Positions 22,512 through 30,341 of a DNA stretch of 64,000 nucleotides are shown piece by piece. The stretch's first letter is position 1. Each line of letters starts with the position of its first letter. This DNA comes from Actinomadura sp. NAK00032 (GTDB lineage Bacteria > Actinomycetota > Actinomycetes > Streptosporangiales > Streptosporangiaceae): positions 3,782,001-3,846,000 of the forward strand of contig NZ_CP054932.1 in NCBI RefSeq assembly GCF_013364275.1. Reading direction: 5' to 3'. The notes under the pieces were generated by a model, which was not told the origin of the DNA, did not search any database, and saw only the letters and a list, made by a program, of their open reading frames with translations. A program made the position numbers and the translations under genes.

Positions 22512-22664
22512 ATGGCTCTCCACCTCCCGACCGCAGCCGAACTCCGTGACGAGCAGGACCCCGCGGAGCCCAGCAAGATCCAGATGATGACCAGGGACAC
22601 CTGCTGGAGCGTCAAGCTGAAGGACGACGCCGACCTCGAGCCCGCCGACGTCCACGGCGCGTGA
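22512..22664 (+). CDS. Candidate RiPP precursor peptide (50 residues)
   Basis: A 50-residue peptide with an AAGGG-type site 7 bases before ATG 22512. Its stop is 9 bases before the YcaO start. The N-terminal half (MALHLPTAAELRDEQDPAEP) looks like a leader: a hydrophobic start, then an acidic amphipathic helix. The C-terminal half begins with the cluster MMTRDTCWSVKLK, holding the only Cys (31) and Trp (32), and ends in an acidic tail DDADLEPADVHGA with a His two residues before the end. No known precursor family matches by eye. Modification by YcaO/TfuA (thioamide or azoline) is inferred from gene order; the core boundary is unknown. Confidence 0.65.
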   Translation: MALHLPTAAELRDEQDPAEPSKIQMMTRDTCWSVKLKDDADLEPADVHGA

Positions 22665-22673
22665 CGGTCCCGA

Positions 22674-23897
22674 GTGAGCCGTCCCGCCATCGCTGACCGA
22701 ACCGGCGGCGGGACGGCGGACGGCCCGTCCGGCGGGGACGGGGCGTTCGCACGCCCCGTCTCCGCCCTCGACAGCACCCGCAAGGCCTGCCTGTCCGGTA
22801 CCCACCGCGTCCTGCGCCCCGCGGAGACGCTGCGCCGGATCCGGCCGCTCTTCCCGCTTGTCGGCATCACCCGGCTCGCCGACGTCACCTGGCTGGACGA
22901 GATCGGCATACCGGTCTACCAGGCCGTCCGCCCGAACTCCCGGACGGTCTCCGTCAGCCAGGGCAAGGGCCTCACCCGCGACCTCGCCAAGATCTCCGCC
23001 GCCATGGAGTCGATCGAGTCCTGGCACGCCGAGCGCATCGGCCCAGGCGAGACGGTCGCCGCCGTCGCCGACATGGAACCCGCGTGCGGGTACCGCGTCC
23101 GCGAACTGCCCTTGGAACCTCGTCACCACCTGTGGCCCGGCCTAGAGCTCGAATGGACCAGGGCAACCCGCTTGGACGACGATACGGACACCTTCCTGCC
23201 GACCGACCTGCTGCGCCTGGACGGCCGTGTGCGCGACACCTGGATGCCGCCCCTCTTCGCCCAGAACAGCAACGGGCTCGCCAGCGGGAACACCTTCGCC
23301 GAAGCGGCACTCCACGGCCTCTACGAGGTCATCGAACGCGACTGCCTGACCCGTGCCAGGACCGAAGCCCCGCTGCCCCTCGACCTGACCACCGTGGAGG
23401 GCCCGGCCCGTGACCCGCTGGACCGTCTGGACGCGGCCGCTGTCGACGTTCGCGTCGACGCGCTCCCGTCGCCCACCGGGCTCGCCTGCTTCCTGGCCAC
23501 CATCTGGAGTGAGGAGTTCCCGGTCTTGTTCGCCGGCGCCGGCGCTCACCTCGACCGCGACGTCGCTCTCTGCCGTGCCCTGACCGAAGCGGCGCAGTCG
23601 CGCGCCGCCCAGATCGCCGGGGCTCGGGACGACCTCACCACGGGCGCCTACCGGCGTGCCGTCTCGGGCCGGATCGCACGTCCCGCACCGCCCGCGAAAG
23701 CCGGACGGCTCTCTTACGACGAGATCGCTTCCGTCCGTCACGAGACCCTCGCGGAGGACCTGCGCACCACCGTCACCCGCGTCGTGTCCCTGACCGGCCG
23801 GTCTCCGCTGGTCGCGGACCACACCGACTCCCGGCTGGGGATCCCCGTCGTACGGGTGGTCTGCCCCGGCCTGGACTGCGAACCGGCGTTGATCTGA
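22674..23897 (+). CDS. YcaO-domain protein (thioamidation or cyclodehydration)
   Basis: A 407-residue YcaO enzyme, which uses ATP to activate peptide backbone amides. The ATP/Mg site motifs are visible: KISAAMESIESWHAE (about 106-120), then NSNGLASGNTFAEAALHGLY and EVIERDC (198-224), and CRALTEAAQSRAAQIAG. The C-terminus is PVVRVVCPGLDCEPALI, without the PxPxP end of azoline-forming cyclodehydratases, and no E1-like partner is present, so a TfuA-assisted reaction such as thioamide formation is favoured. The start is GTG 22674, 9 bases after the precursor stop with no RBS of its own, so it is probably coupled. It overlaps TfuA by one base (TGATG). Confidence 0.82.
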   Translation: MSRPAIADRTGGGTADGPSGGDGAFARPVSALDSTRKACLSGTHRVLRPAETLRRIRPLFPLVGITRLADVTWLDEIGIPVYQAVRPNSRTVSVSQGKGLTRDLAKISAAMESIESWHAERIGPGETVAAVADMEPACGYRVRELPLEPRHHLWPGLELEWTRATRLDDDTDTFLPTDLLRLDGRVRDTWMPPLFAQNSNGLASGNTFAEAALHGLYEVIERDCLTRARTEAPLPLDLTTVEGPARDPLDRLDAAAVDVRVDALPSPTGLACFLATIWSEEFPVLFAGAGAHLDRDVALCRALTEAAQSRAAQIAGARDDLTTGAYRRAVSGRIARPAPPAKAGRLSYDEIASVRHETLAEDLRTTVTRVVSLTGRSPLVADHTDSRLGIPVVRVVCPGLDCEPALI

Positions 23898-25330
23898 TGG
23901 CCCGGTTCCTGTTCGTCGGCCCCAGCCTGCCGGACGCCGCCGACCTGCCCGCCGCGGACGACATCACCGTCCTCCCGCCCGTTGCGGCAGGTGACCTGCT
24001 TGAACTCGCACCCCGGCAGGGAGACGCCGTCGGGATCATCGACGGCTACTTCCGCCAGACCCGCGCCGTCCGGCACAAGGAGATCCTCGCCCTCCTCGAG
24101 GCCGGCGTGACGGTCCTCGGCGCCGCCAGCATGGGCGCGCTGCGGGCAGCCGAACTCGATATTTTCGGCATGCGCGGCGTGGGCCGCATCTACCGTGACT
24201 ACCAGCAAGGGCGGCTAACGGCCGACGACGAGGTGGCCCTCCTGCACAGTCCGGCGGACGATGGGTACCAGCCGGTATCCGAAGCCCTCGTCAACATCCG
24301 CGCGACCCTGCGCCTGTGCGTAGATGAGGGGATCCTCGACGGGGCCACCGCAGGCGACCTCATCGCCGCGCTGGCCCGGCGCCCGTACCGCCTGCGCTCC
24401 TACCCGGAACTCGTCCGGCTCGCCCGCGAAACAGACATCCCGGCATCAAGCGTTGAAGCGCTACGGCACCTGTGCGCGACCCGCCCGGTCAATCTCAAAC
24501 GCCGGGACGCACTCGAACTGGTCGGCGAACTGCGCACCCTGGAGGACGGCCGCGCCAACAGCAGCACCCGCCACGCGCCCACCCCCACCGTGGTGCCCGA
24601 GGTCACCGTTGCGCCCACCGTCTACCTGCACCGGTGGCGACTGGGGGCGCGTGGCATCGACACCGAGGACGGCAGGACCGCCGAGATGAGCGTCCTGCGG
24701 ATATGCCAGCTCTTCGCCCGCGACTATCCGGACTTCTATCGGGACCTGGTATTCGACCATCTCGGCCGAGAATGCACCTCCAGATGCCGGACCCGGCACA
24801 CGAAGGCGACGCTCGACAGAGCGCTGGAGCACGCGCGGCACCGCCGCGTCATCCCGGACCACAGGTCGAGCAAGCCCGAAGACCTGGGCTTTCTCGACCT
24901 GTGGCTGTCCCCGGCCGAGCGGGACTCGCGTCCCCTGAAAGACCAGCTCGGCACCTTCCTGGTCCGCAGCTTCCAGCTGACGCCCGGAGCCCCCGCGGAC
25001 GGCCTGGCACTGGACGCGCTGCGCCGGCGGCCGGTCGTCCAGGCAGCGGCGAAGATCGTCAACGCCGCGAAATCGGTGAACGAGCACGCGCGGCGGACCC
25101 AATCCACCTTCGATATCCACAGGTTGTCAGCGGACCGCATCCTGACCCGTATCGGCGAACAATGGGGCGCCGCACCTGAAACCCTGGACCTGCACGCACT
25201 CGACCGGGGAATCGGCCCCCGAGACGTCCTGATCGCCGCCGCCCGGCCGTACCATCTTCTCGCCAGATACAACCCTGACCTAATCGACCTGCAGATCAAC
25301 CGGCCAAGAGGCCCGCGCGCCGACGCCTGA
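23897..25330 (+). CDS. TfuA-domain protein with long C-terminal extension
   Basis: A 477-residue protein. Residues 1 to about 125 form a TfuA domain: FLFVGPSLPDAADL, then GDAVGIIDGYFRQTRAVRHK and GAASMGALRAAELDIFGMRG, VGRIYRDYQQG, DDEVALLHS. TfuA proteins partner with YcaO in thioamide installation (thioviridamide-type products, McrA glycine) and are named after trifolitoxin. The remaining 350 residues are helical and unassigned; SEALVNIRATLRLCV and RLSADRILTRIGEQWG are visible but not diagnostic, so they could bind the precursor or add a second activity. Translation is coupled to YcaO. This is the last gene of the cluster, followed by integrase debris. Confidence 0.8.
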   Translation: MARFLFVGPSLPDAADLPAADDITVLPPVAAGDLLELAPRQGDAVGIIDGYFRQTRAVRHKEILALLEAGVTVLGAASMGALRAAELDIFGMRGVGRIYRDYQQGRLTADDEVALLHSPADDGYQPVSEALVNIRATLRLCVDEGILDGATAGDLIAALARRPYRLRSYPELVRLARETDIPASSVEALRHLCATRPVNLKRRDALELVGELRTLEDGRANSSTRHAPTPTVVPEVTVAPTVYLHRWRLGARGIDTEDGRTAEMSVLRICQLFARDYPDFYRDLVFDHLGRECTSRCRTRHTKATLDRALEHARHRRVIPDHRSSKPEDLGFLDLWLSPAERDSRPLKDQLGTFLVRSFQLTPGAPADGLALDALRRRPVVQAAAKIVNAAKSVNEHARRTQSTFDIHRLSADRILTRIGEQWGAAPETLDLHALDRGIGPRDVLIAAARPYHLLARYNPDLIDLQINRPRGPRADA

Positions 25331-25384
25331 CAAACCGGCACTCCTCTGTCGATCTTGGCGCGCCACCGCGGTCGGCGATCGATG

Positions 25385-25765
25385 AGAGGCGCTCGTCTCG
25401 GGTGCCGCATGGCAGATGCCCGGGCGCTGCAGTGGGCCCACGTCGTGGCGTGGATCGACGACGCGGCCGAATGGCGGCCGGTGACCAAGGCCGGCTTCGA
25501 CCGCGACACCTTCGCCATCTATGTGTGGCGGTCGGTGCGGGCTCACGGCGACACCAAGACCGAGAAGTCGCGCCGGACGCTGGTCTCCGCGCGAGCTGCG
25601 TCACTCGTTCGTCTCGATCATGAGTGACGGCGGGGTGCCCATCGAGGCGATCGCCGATCTGTGCGGGCACTCCTCCCCGGCGGTCACCGGTCAGGTGTAC
25701 CGGCATCAGCTCCGGCCGGTGATCAGCAGGGGCGCACGGGTCGCCGACTCGGTGTTCGGTACGGG
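25385..25765 (+). pseudogene. Tyrosine recombinase (integrase) remnant at tRNA-Pro
   Basis: Two pieces in different frames. The first reads GCRMADARALQWAHVV, then FAIYVWRSVRAHGDTKTEKS and RRTL, the beta-sheet part of an integrase catalytic domain. The second reads SPRELRHSFVSIMSDGGVPI, then EAIADLCGHSSPAVTGQVYR and HQLRPVI, with Arg, His, the GHSS His and the nucleophile Tyr all present. Roughly 60 codons between TKTEKSRRTL and SPRELRHS are missing, and the N-terminal arm-binding part is gone. The 3' end points at the tRNA-Pro gene about 120 bases away, the usual position of an element integrase. Confidence 0.8.
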
Positions 25766-25829
25766 CGAGTCGGCGTGGGTCGGCCGGTGGTGGCTCCCCT
25801 TGTGGCTCCCCCATCGACTTTCAAGATCG

Positions 25830-25860
25830 AAAAAGGGCTCCGGAGTGATCTCCGAAGCCC
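25830..25860 (-). terminator. Intrinsic terminator of tRNA-Pro
   Basis: On the minus strand GGGCTTCGGAG-ATCA-CTCCGGAGCCC forms an 11-base-pair hairpin with one wobble or mismatch, followed by TTTTT. It lies 22 bases beyond the tRNA 3' end in the direction of its transcription. Confidence 0.8.
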
Positions 25861-25881
25861 CTCTGAGCTGGTGTTTCTCTG

Positions 25882-25955
25882 TCGGGACGGCGGGATTTGA
25901 ACCCACGACCCCTTGACCCCCAGTCAAGTGCGCTGCCAAACTGCGCTACGTCCCG
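25882..25955 (-). tRNA. tRNA-Pro (anticodon GGG)
   Basis: The complement strand gives a full cloverleaf: acceptor CGGGACG pairing with CGTCCCG, a D-arm GCGCAGTTTGGCAGCGC, an anticodon arm TTGAC-TGGGGGT-CAA with GGG at 34-36, and a T-arm GTGGGTTCAAATCCCGC. The discriminator base is A and no CCA is encoded. The 3' half faces the integrase remnant, so this tRNA is the probable attachment site for the island to its left. Confidence 0.95.
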
Positions 25956-26048
25956 GTGCCCGTTCTGAGCGGGCTTGATTACTGTAGCGCAGTCCGCGGG
26001 GTCGTGCGTACCGGGATTGCGGGTCCCGCCGGTCGTTGGGCGGGGCGG

Positions 26049-26867
26049 ATGGTGTCTGTGCGGGGCGTGGTCGGCGGGGTCCTGTGCGCGGGGGTGCTGT
26101 GCGGGTGCGGGGGAGGGGCGCGGCCGGTGAGCGGGAGTCCTGAGCCTGAGGTGACGATGGCGACGCGAGTGCCGAGGAAGGTCGTGCCTCGGGTGCCCGA
26201 GGGGGTTCGGGCGTCCTATGTGGTCTTCGACGCTCGGGCGGGGCGGGTGCTGGTCGAGCGGCAGGCGGGGCAGGTGTTCCGGTCGGCTTCCGTGGTGAAG
26301 ATTCTGATCGCGCTGGACTATCTGGAGCGGCATCGGGCCTCGGCGGCGGATCGGGCGTTGCTGAAGGCGATGCTGCGGTCCAGTGACGACGGGGCGGCCA
26401 CGGAGTTCTGGGGGCGGGGCGGGCAGGGCGAGATCGTCGAACGGATGGTGCGGCGGCTGGGGTTGCGGGAGACGGTGGCGCCGCCTGCGGAGAAGCCCGG
26501 GTTCTGGGGGTATACGGCGCTGAGTGCCCGGGACGTCGTGACGATGTGGCGGCATGTGGACGGGTTCGTGCTGGAGCAGTTGCGGCGGGCGACGCCGCGG
26601 GGCTCCGATGGGTTCGACCAGACGTTCGGGATTCCGCGGGCGGCGGACGGGGCGGCCGTCAAGCAGGGGTGGTCGGGGTTCGAGGCGCCGTCGCGGCCGT
26701 CGGCGGTGCGGCCCGATCTCGGGCTCGGGAGGCCTGTCCTGCACACGACCGGGATGGTGGGGGACAAGATCGTGGTCGTGCTGACGCTGTGGCCGGCGGG
26801 GACGTCGTACCGGCGGGCGTCGAACGGGATCACGGCCTTGACCAGGGACGTCCTGCGGGCGGCGTGA
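26049..26867 (+). CDS. Lipoprotein of the beta-lactamase / serine hydrolase fold
   Basis: A 272-residue protein. ATG 26049 gives an N-terminal hydrophobic segment and lipobox (MVSVRGVVGGVLCAGVLCGCG; Cys in the LCGC context), so it is probably a surface lipoprotein; the frame extends upstream to the tRNA gene without a signal sequence. The penicillin-binding fold is indicated by an SxxK motif, S-V-V-K in RSASVVKILIAL, then SSDDGAATEFW in the SDN position and LHTTGMVGDKIVVVLTLWP near the end, resembling KTG plus strand. It could bind beta-lactams or be a peptidoglycan hydrolase; activity is not certain because the KTG box is altered. Confidence 0.65.
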   Translation: MVSVRGVVGGVLCAGVLCGCGGGARPVSGSPEPEVTMATRVPRKVVPRVPEGVRASYVVFDARAGRVLVERQAGQVFRSASVVKILIALDYLERHRASAADRALLKAMLRSSDDGAATEFWGRGGQGEIVERMVRRLGLRETVAPPAEKPGFWGYTALSARDVVTMWRHVDGFVLEQLRRATPRGSDGFDQTFGIPRAADGAAVKQGWSGFEAPSRPSAVRPDLGLGRPVLHTTGMVGDKIVVVLTLWPAGTSYRRASNGITALTRDVLRAA

Positions 26868-27050
26868 CGGGCGTCACACGGTCGGGAAGCGTTCCGTGCG
26901 GAGCGGGTCATCGGAAGTGGTGGGGTTCGGGCGGGAACGGAAAACCCGGGCAAAGATCTGGGCTGTTTACCAGGTTGTGGGCGAATAGTCCTTCGCTGGC
27001 GTATGTAGCTTTTTTCTCCCAGGGGCAGTGACGCCGAACGGGGGACAGGG

Positions 27051-28943
27051 TTGGCGGAGGCGGAAGGCACCCAGCCCGGGGTGCACGTTGCGGACCTGGA
27101 GGACCTCCGGGGGGCCGCGCACGACCGCGCGGTGCTGGCCGAGGCGCGGGTCGTGCTGGCCCGGCGGCTCGGCGTCCCGCCGGGGGAGGCGCTGCAGCAT
27201 CTGATCTGGCTTGCCCGCGACCTGGAGATGGACCTGGCCGAAGCGGCGTCCCTGCTGGTCAAGGACAGCGGGGACGGGCCGGTCGGGGCCGTGCTCGCGG
27301 GGCGCCGCGCGCCGCGGGACGAGGGCGGCGCGGCGGAGCGCCAGGCGGTGCTGTCGGAGGCGGAGGAGGTCCTGCGCCGGGTGATGGCGGAGGACACGGC
27401 GGGCGATGCGGAGATCCTCGCCGAGGTGGGGGACGACGCCCTGGCGCGGGCGCTGCTGGACGGGACGCTCGACTCCTGCGCCCACCTGGTGCCGGTCATG
27501 GGCCCCGATGGGGCTGTGGCGGACTTCCTGTACGCCGATCTCAACGGTGTGGCCAAGGACATGTTCGGGCGCGGCAGGGAGGAGCTGACCGGGCTCCGGC
27601 TGCTGCGCACGGATCCGGGGGCGGTCCTCAGCGGGCTGTTCGAGGAGTACGTGGAGGTGTGGGAGACGGGGACGCGGCTGGAGCGCGACTCGTTCTCCTA
27701 CACCACGGCGCAGCGGGGGCTGTCCCGCTCGTCCCGGATGAGCGTGCGGTGCGTGCGGGTGTCGACCGGGGTGTGCGTCACGTGGCGGTACCACTTCGCC
27801 GAGGACCGCGTCGCGCGGCGGATGGAGCGGGTGGAGCGGCTGGCGCTGATCGGCTTCGGGGAGTGGGACCTCGCGACCGGCGAGGCGGACTGGACGCCGC
27901 AGATGCTGGCCAACTACGGCCTCGACCCCGAGGAGGTGCCGCCGATGCCGCACGACCTGCCGAAGGTCGTGGCGGACGACGACCTCCCGCTGATGGAGGA
28001 GGCCGTCCAGACGATGTTCTCCCGCAAGGAGCCGGTGGAGGCCGAGCACCGGGTGATCGCGCCGGACGGGACGCCGCGGCACCTGTGGCTGTTCGCCGAG
28101 CCGGTGCTGGGCGACTCCGGGCTGCCGGTCTCGATCAACATCGTCTCGCAGGACATCACCCGGCGGCGCGGGGTGGAGCGGGCGCTGGCCGAGACGCGGC
28201 GGCAGATGCTCAAGCAGCAGGCGCGGACGGCGCAGGAGCGGCGGGTCGCGGTGACGCTGCGCCGCGCGATCCTGCCGGACGAGGACGAGATCGAGGAGCT
28301 GCCGGGCCTGTCGGTGGCGCTGCGCAGCCTGGCGGCGGAGAGCACCGCCCGCATCGGCGGGGACTGGTTCGCGACGCGGGTGCTGCCGGACGGGCGGGCC
28401 GTGTTCGCGATCGGCGACGCGGCCGGGCACGGGCTGCCGGCGGCGGCCGCGATGGCGCGCACGCGGAACGGGCTGCTGGGCCTCGCGTGCACGGGCGAGC
28501 CGGCGGGGCGGCTGGTGGGCTGGCTGAACGAGCTGGTCGGCAACATGGACCCGCCGGCGACGGGCACCGCGATCGTCGGGCATTTCGACCCGGCCCGCCG
28601 GGTGCTGGAGTGGACGTGCGCGGGCCATCCGCCGCCGATCCTGGTCCGGGACGGGTGGGCGGCGCCGCTGGAGGTCGTCCGCGACCCGATGCTCGGCGCG
28701 ATGCCCGGCTGGCAGTACACGACGATCACCACCGAGCTCGACCCCGGGGACATGCTGTTCCTCTACACCGACGGCCTGGTGGAGCGCAGGGACGCCGACC
28801 TGGACGAGCGCATCGAGCGCCTCACCGGCATCCTGCGGGACGGCTCGACCCGCCCCGACCGGGTGCTGGACGAGGTCCTGGCGCGGATGGAGCACGACCG
28901 GGCGGCGGACGACACCACGCTGTTCGCGCTGCGGGTCGAGTGA
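27051..28943 (+). CDS. ANTAR/PAS-domain PP2C (SpoIIE-type) phosphatase
   Basis: A 630-residue signalling protein. An ANTAR-like helical domain (about 24-72: VLAEARVVLARRLGVPPGEA followed by LQHLIWLARDLEMDLAEAA) is followed by a PAS-like domain (about 145-245) and a second PAS (about 262-375: LIGFGEWDLATGEADWTPQM). The PP2C/SpoIIE phosphatase occupies 415-628, with metal-binding motifs IGGDWFATRVL, IGDAAGHGLPAAAAM, GDMLFLYTDGLVE and RAADDTTLFAL. No membrane segments are visible. It probably dephosphorylates anti-sigma-factor antagonists in response to a PAS signal; an RNA-binding ANTAR at the N-terminus is unusual. The start is TTG 27051. Confidence 0.85.
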   Translation: MAEAEGTQPGVHVADLEDLRGAAHDRAVLAEARVVLARRLGVPPGEALQHLIWLARDLEMDLAEAASLLVKDSGDGPVGAVLAGRRAPRDEGGAAERQAVLSEAEEVLRRVMAEDTAGDAEILAEVGDDALARALLDGTLDSCAHLVPVMGPDGAVADFLYADLNGVAKDMFGRGREELTGLRLLRTDPGAVLSGLFEEYVEVWETGTRLERDSFSYTTAQRGLSRSSRMSVRCVRVSTGVCVTWRYHFAEDRVARRMERVERLALIGFGEWDLATGEADWTPQMLANYGLDPEEVPPMPHDLPKVVADDDLPLMEEAVQTMFSRKEPVEAEHRVIAPDGTPRHLWLFAEPVLGDSGLPVSINIVSQDITRRRGVERALAETRRQMLKQQARTAQERRVAVTLRRAILPDEDEIEELPGLSVALRSLAAESTARIGGDWFATRVLPDGRAVFAIGDAAGHGLPAAAAMARTRNGLLGLACTGEPAGRLVGWLNELVGNMDPPATGTAIVGHFDPARRVLEWTCAGHPPPILVRDGWAAPLEVVRDPMLGAMPGWQYTTITTELDPGDMLFLYTDGLVERRDADLDERIERLTGILRDGSTRPDRVLDEVLARMEHDRAADDTTLFALRVE

Positions 28944-29389
28944 CGAAGCGCACCCGGATCCCGGGGTGGGCGGGGCCTGTGAGCTAGACCGCAGGAGGAC
29001 GCCCCAGGGGCCCTGTGAAGGGCGGCCCCGGGGCAGGCGGCCGCCGGGGCTCCCCGGGTTTCTTTACCTTTTGGTCATCGCCGGTAAGGCCCATGGGCAA
29101 AGGGCTGAGGGCCAGTTCGGGAAAGATCGGGAAGATGCCGCGCCCTGACGGTGTTGAAGGATCCTTGGAAGGGCTTTGAGCAGGCAAGACAGAGTTTTGT
29201 GCCTGGTTTGCTTTTCCGCAGAAGGTTGGTACCTTCTATCCGGAATCCCGCAGCGCACCCCATGCGTTGCCGCCGGTCGTCCGTTCTCTGGACGGCCGAG
29301 GATCGCGGAGCGGAATCCGCACGCGATGCGCGCCAGACGATGCGCGCCCCTCAGAGATCAGTCACTGAGATACATCCGATAAGTCTGCG
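28944..29389. other. Long 5' region before the riboswitch-controlled hydrolase gene
   Basis: About 445 bases without a supported gene. It includes the hairpin at 29001-29034 and AT-rich DNA near 29137-29240. A perfect inverted repeat AGAAGGT-TGGT-ACCTTCT sits at 29220-29237. The promoter for the riboswitch transcript should lie in the second half. Confidence 0.45.
29001..29034 (+). terminator. Probable terminator after the PP2C gene
   Basis: GCCCC-A-GGGGCC pairs with GGCCCC-GGGGC around an 11-base loop, an 11-base-pair GC stem with one bulged A. It lies 58 bases after the stop. There is no immediate T-run, so termination strength is uncertain. Confidence 0.5.
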
Positions 29390-29394
29390 CCGCA

Positions 29395-29552
29395 GAGTGC
29401 GGTGCGAGGCCGAGTCCGTCCCGGTCGACAGCGACCGGACGGAGCCGGGGACCCAATGTTCCAGGGGTGAATCGGCGCGACCCAGAGCCGCGCCGTAGGG
29501 CTGCTTCCATGCCCGAATCCGTCAGCTAACCCGGTAGGCGTCATGGAAGATA
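29395..29552 (+). ncRNA. ydaO/yuaA-type c-di-AMP riboswitch
   Basis: The leader carries the conserved blocks of this class in order: GCCGGGGACCCAATG (29444-29458), GGGGTGAATCGGCG (29464-29477), TAGGGCTGCTTCC, then CCCGAATCCGTCAGCTAACC and CGGTAGGCG (to 29540), and finally GGAAGATAGGAGA. Actinobacterial copies precede resuscitation-factor and NlpC/P60 or CHAP hydrolase genes, exactly as here. Binding of c-di-AMP is known to lower expression of the downstream wall-hydrolase gene in streptomycetes. The 5' boundary is approximate. Confidence 0.85.
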
Positions 29553-29565
29553 GGAGATTCCCTGC

Positions 29566-30318
29566 ATGACCGGTCGTTTCGATCGACTTTCGCTCAACCG
29601 CTTCTCCCCCGAGGACAAGGCCGTCGGTGTCGCCGTGGGCGCCGTGCTCACCGGAGCCGTCGGGCTCGCCGTCCTCAACCCCCTCGCCGGCGGCAGCGCC
29701 GCGGCCGAGACCCCGGCCCAGGCGAAGGCGGCCGCGGTGGCCGAGCAGGGCACCGCGTCGAAGCAGTCCGCGGGCATGACCCAGGCCGAGGCCCGCGAGG
29801 CCGGCTGGGGCGTCGCGCCGCGCCCGGTCAAGGCCTCCGAGGTGATCGACCTCGCCAAGAAGCAGGTCGGCATCAGCGAGGGCAAGGGCGGCCAGACCAA
29901 GTTCCACGAGTGGTACACCTCGACCCCGCACGCCAAGGCCACCGCCCAGCGCGACGGCGGCTTCTCGGTCAAGGCCTACAACGGCGCCCAGTGGTGCGAC
30001 ATGTTCGTGTCCTGGGTCGGGGCCCACACCGGCGTGAAGAACATGGGCTGGGACGCCTACACCGTCCAGCACGCCACCTGGTTCAAGAAGACCGACCGCT
30101 GGGGCGACAAGCCCAAGCCGGGCGCCGTGGTGTTCTTCGACTGGAAGGACGGCTCGAACGGCAGCATCGGCGACATCGACCATGTCGGCCTCGTCGTGAA
30201 GGACAACGGCAACGGCAAGATCAGCACGGTCGAGGGCAACAGCGACAACGAGGTGCAGAAGAAGGTCCGCGACAAGTCCGAGGTCGTCGGCTACGGCTAC
30301 CCCGACTACGCGTCCTGA
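29566..30318 (+). CDS. Secreted CHAP-domain peptidoglycan hydrolase
   Basis: A 250-residue protein. A signal peptide or anchor runs from about 18 to 47 (AVGVAVGAVLTGAVGLAVLN, with a GSAAAET cleavage-like end). The CHAP domain follows at about 95-245: QVGISEGKGGQTKFHEWY, the nucleophile Cys in AQWCDMFVSWVG, the catalytic His in DIDHVGLVV, and VEGNSDNEVQKK. CHAP enzymes cut peptidoglycan cross-links or the glycan-peptide bond. An AGGAGA site lies 9 bases before the ATG. The preceding c-di-AMP riboswitch ties its expression to wall and osmotic status. Confidence 0.85.
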   Translation: MTGRFDRLSLNRFSPEDKAVGVAVGAVLTGAVGLAVLNPLAGGSAAAETPAQAKAAAVAEQGTASKQSAGMTQAEAREAGWGVAPRPVKASEVIDLAKKQVGISEGKGGQTKFHEWYTSTPHAKATAQRDGGFSVKAYNGAQWCDMFVSWVGAHTGVKNMGWDAYTVQHATWFKKTDRWGDKPKPGAVVFFDWKDGSNGSIGDIDHVGLVVKDNGNGKISTVEGNSDNEVQKKVRDKSEVVGYGYPDYAS

Positions 30319-30341
30319 CGCGCCTCCCAGAGCGTACGGAT

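Noticed and set aside
22512..25330. A lanthipeptide, lasso-peptide or thiopeptide cluster
   Set aside because: No LanB/LanM, LanC, lasso cyclase/protease or split dehydratase is present; only YcaO and TfuA modify the peptide.
25766..25916. Continuation of the integrase frame through the terminator into tRNA-Pro (ending VGTAGFEPTTP)
   Set aside because: This ending arises from reading tRNA sequence in that frame and is a familiar annotation artefact.
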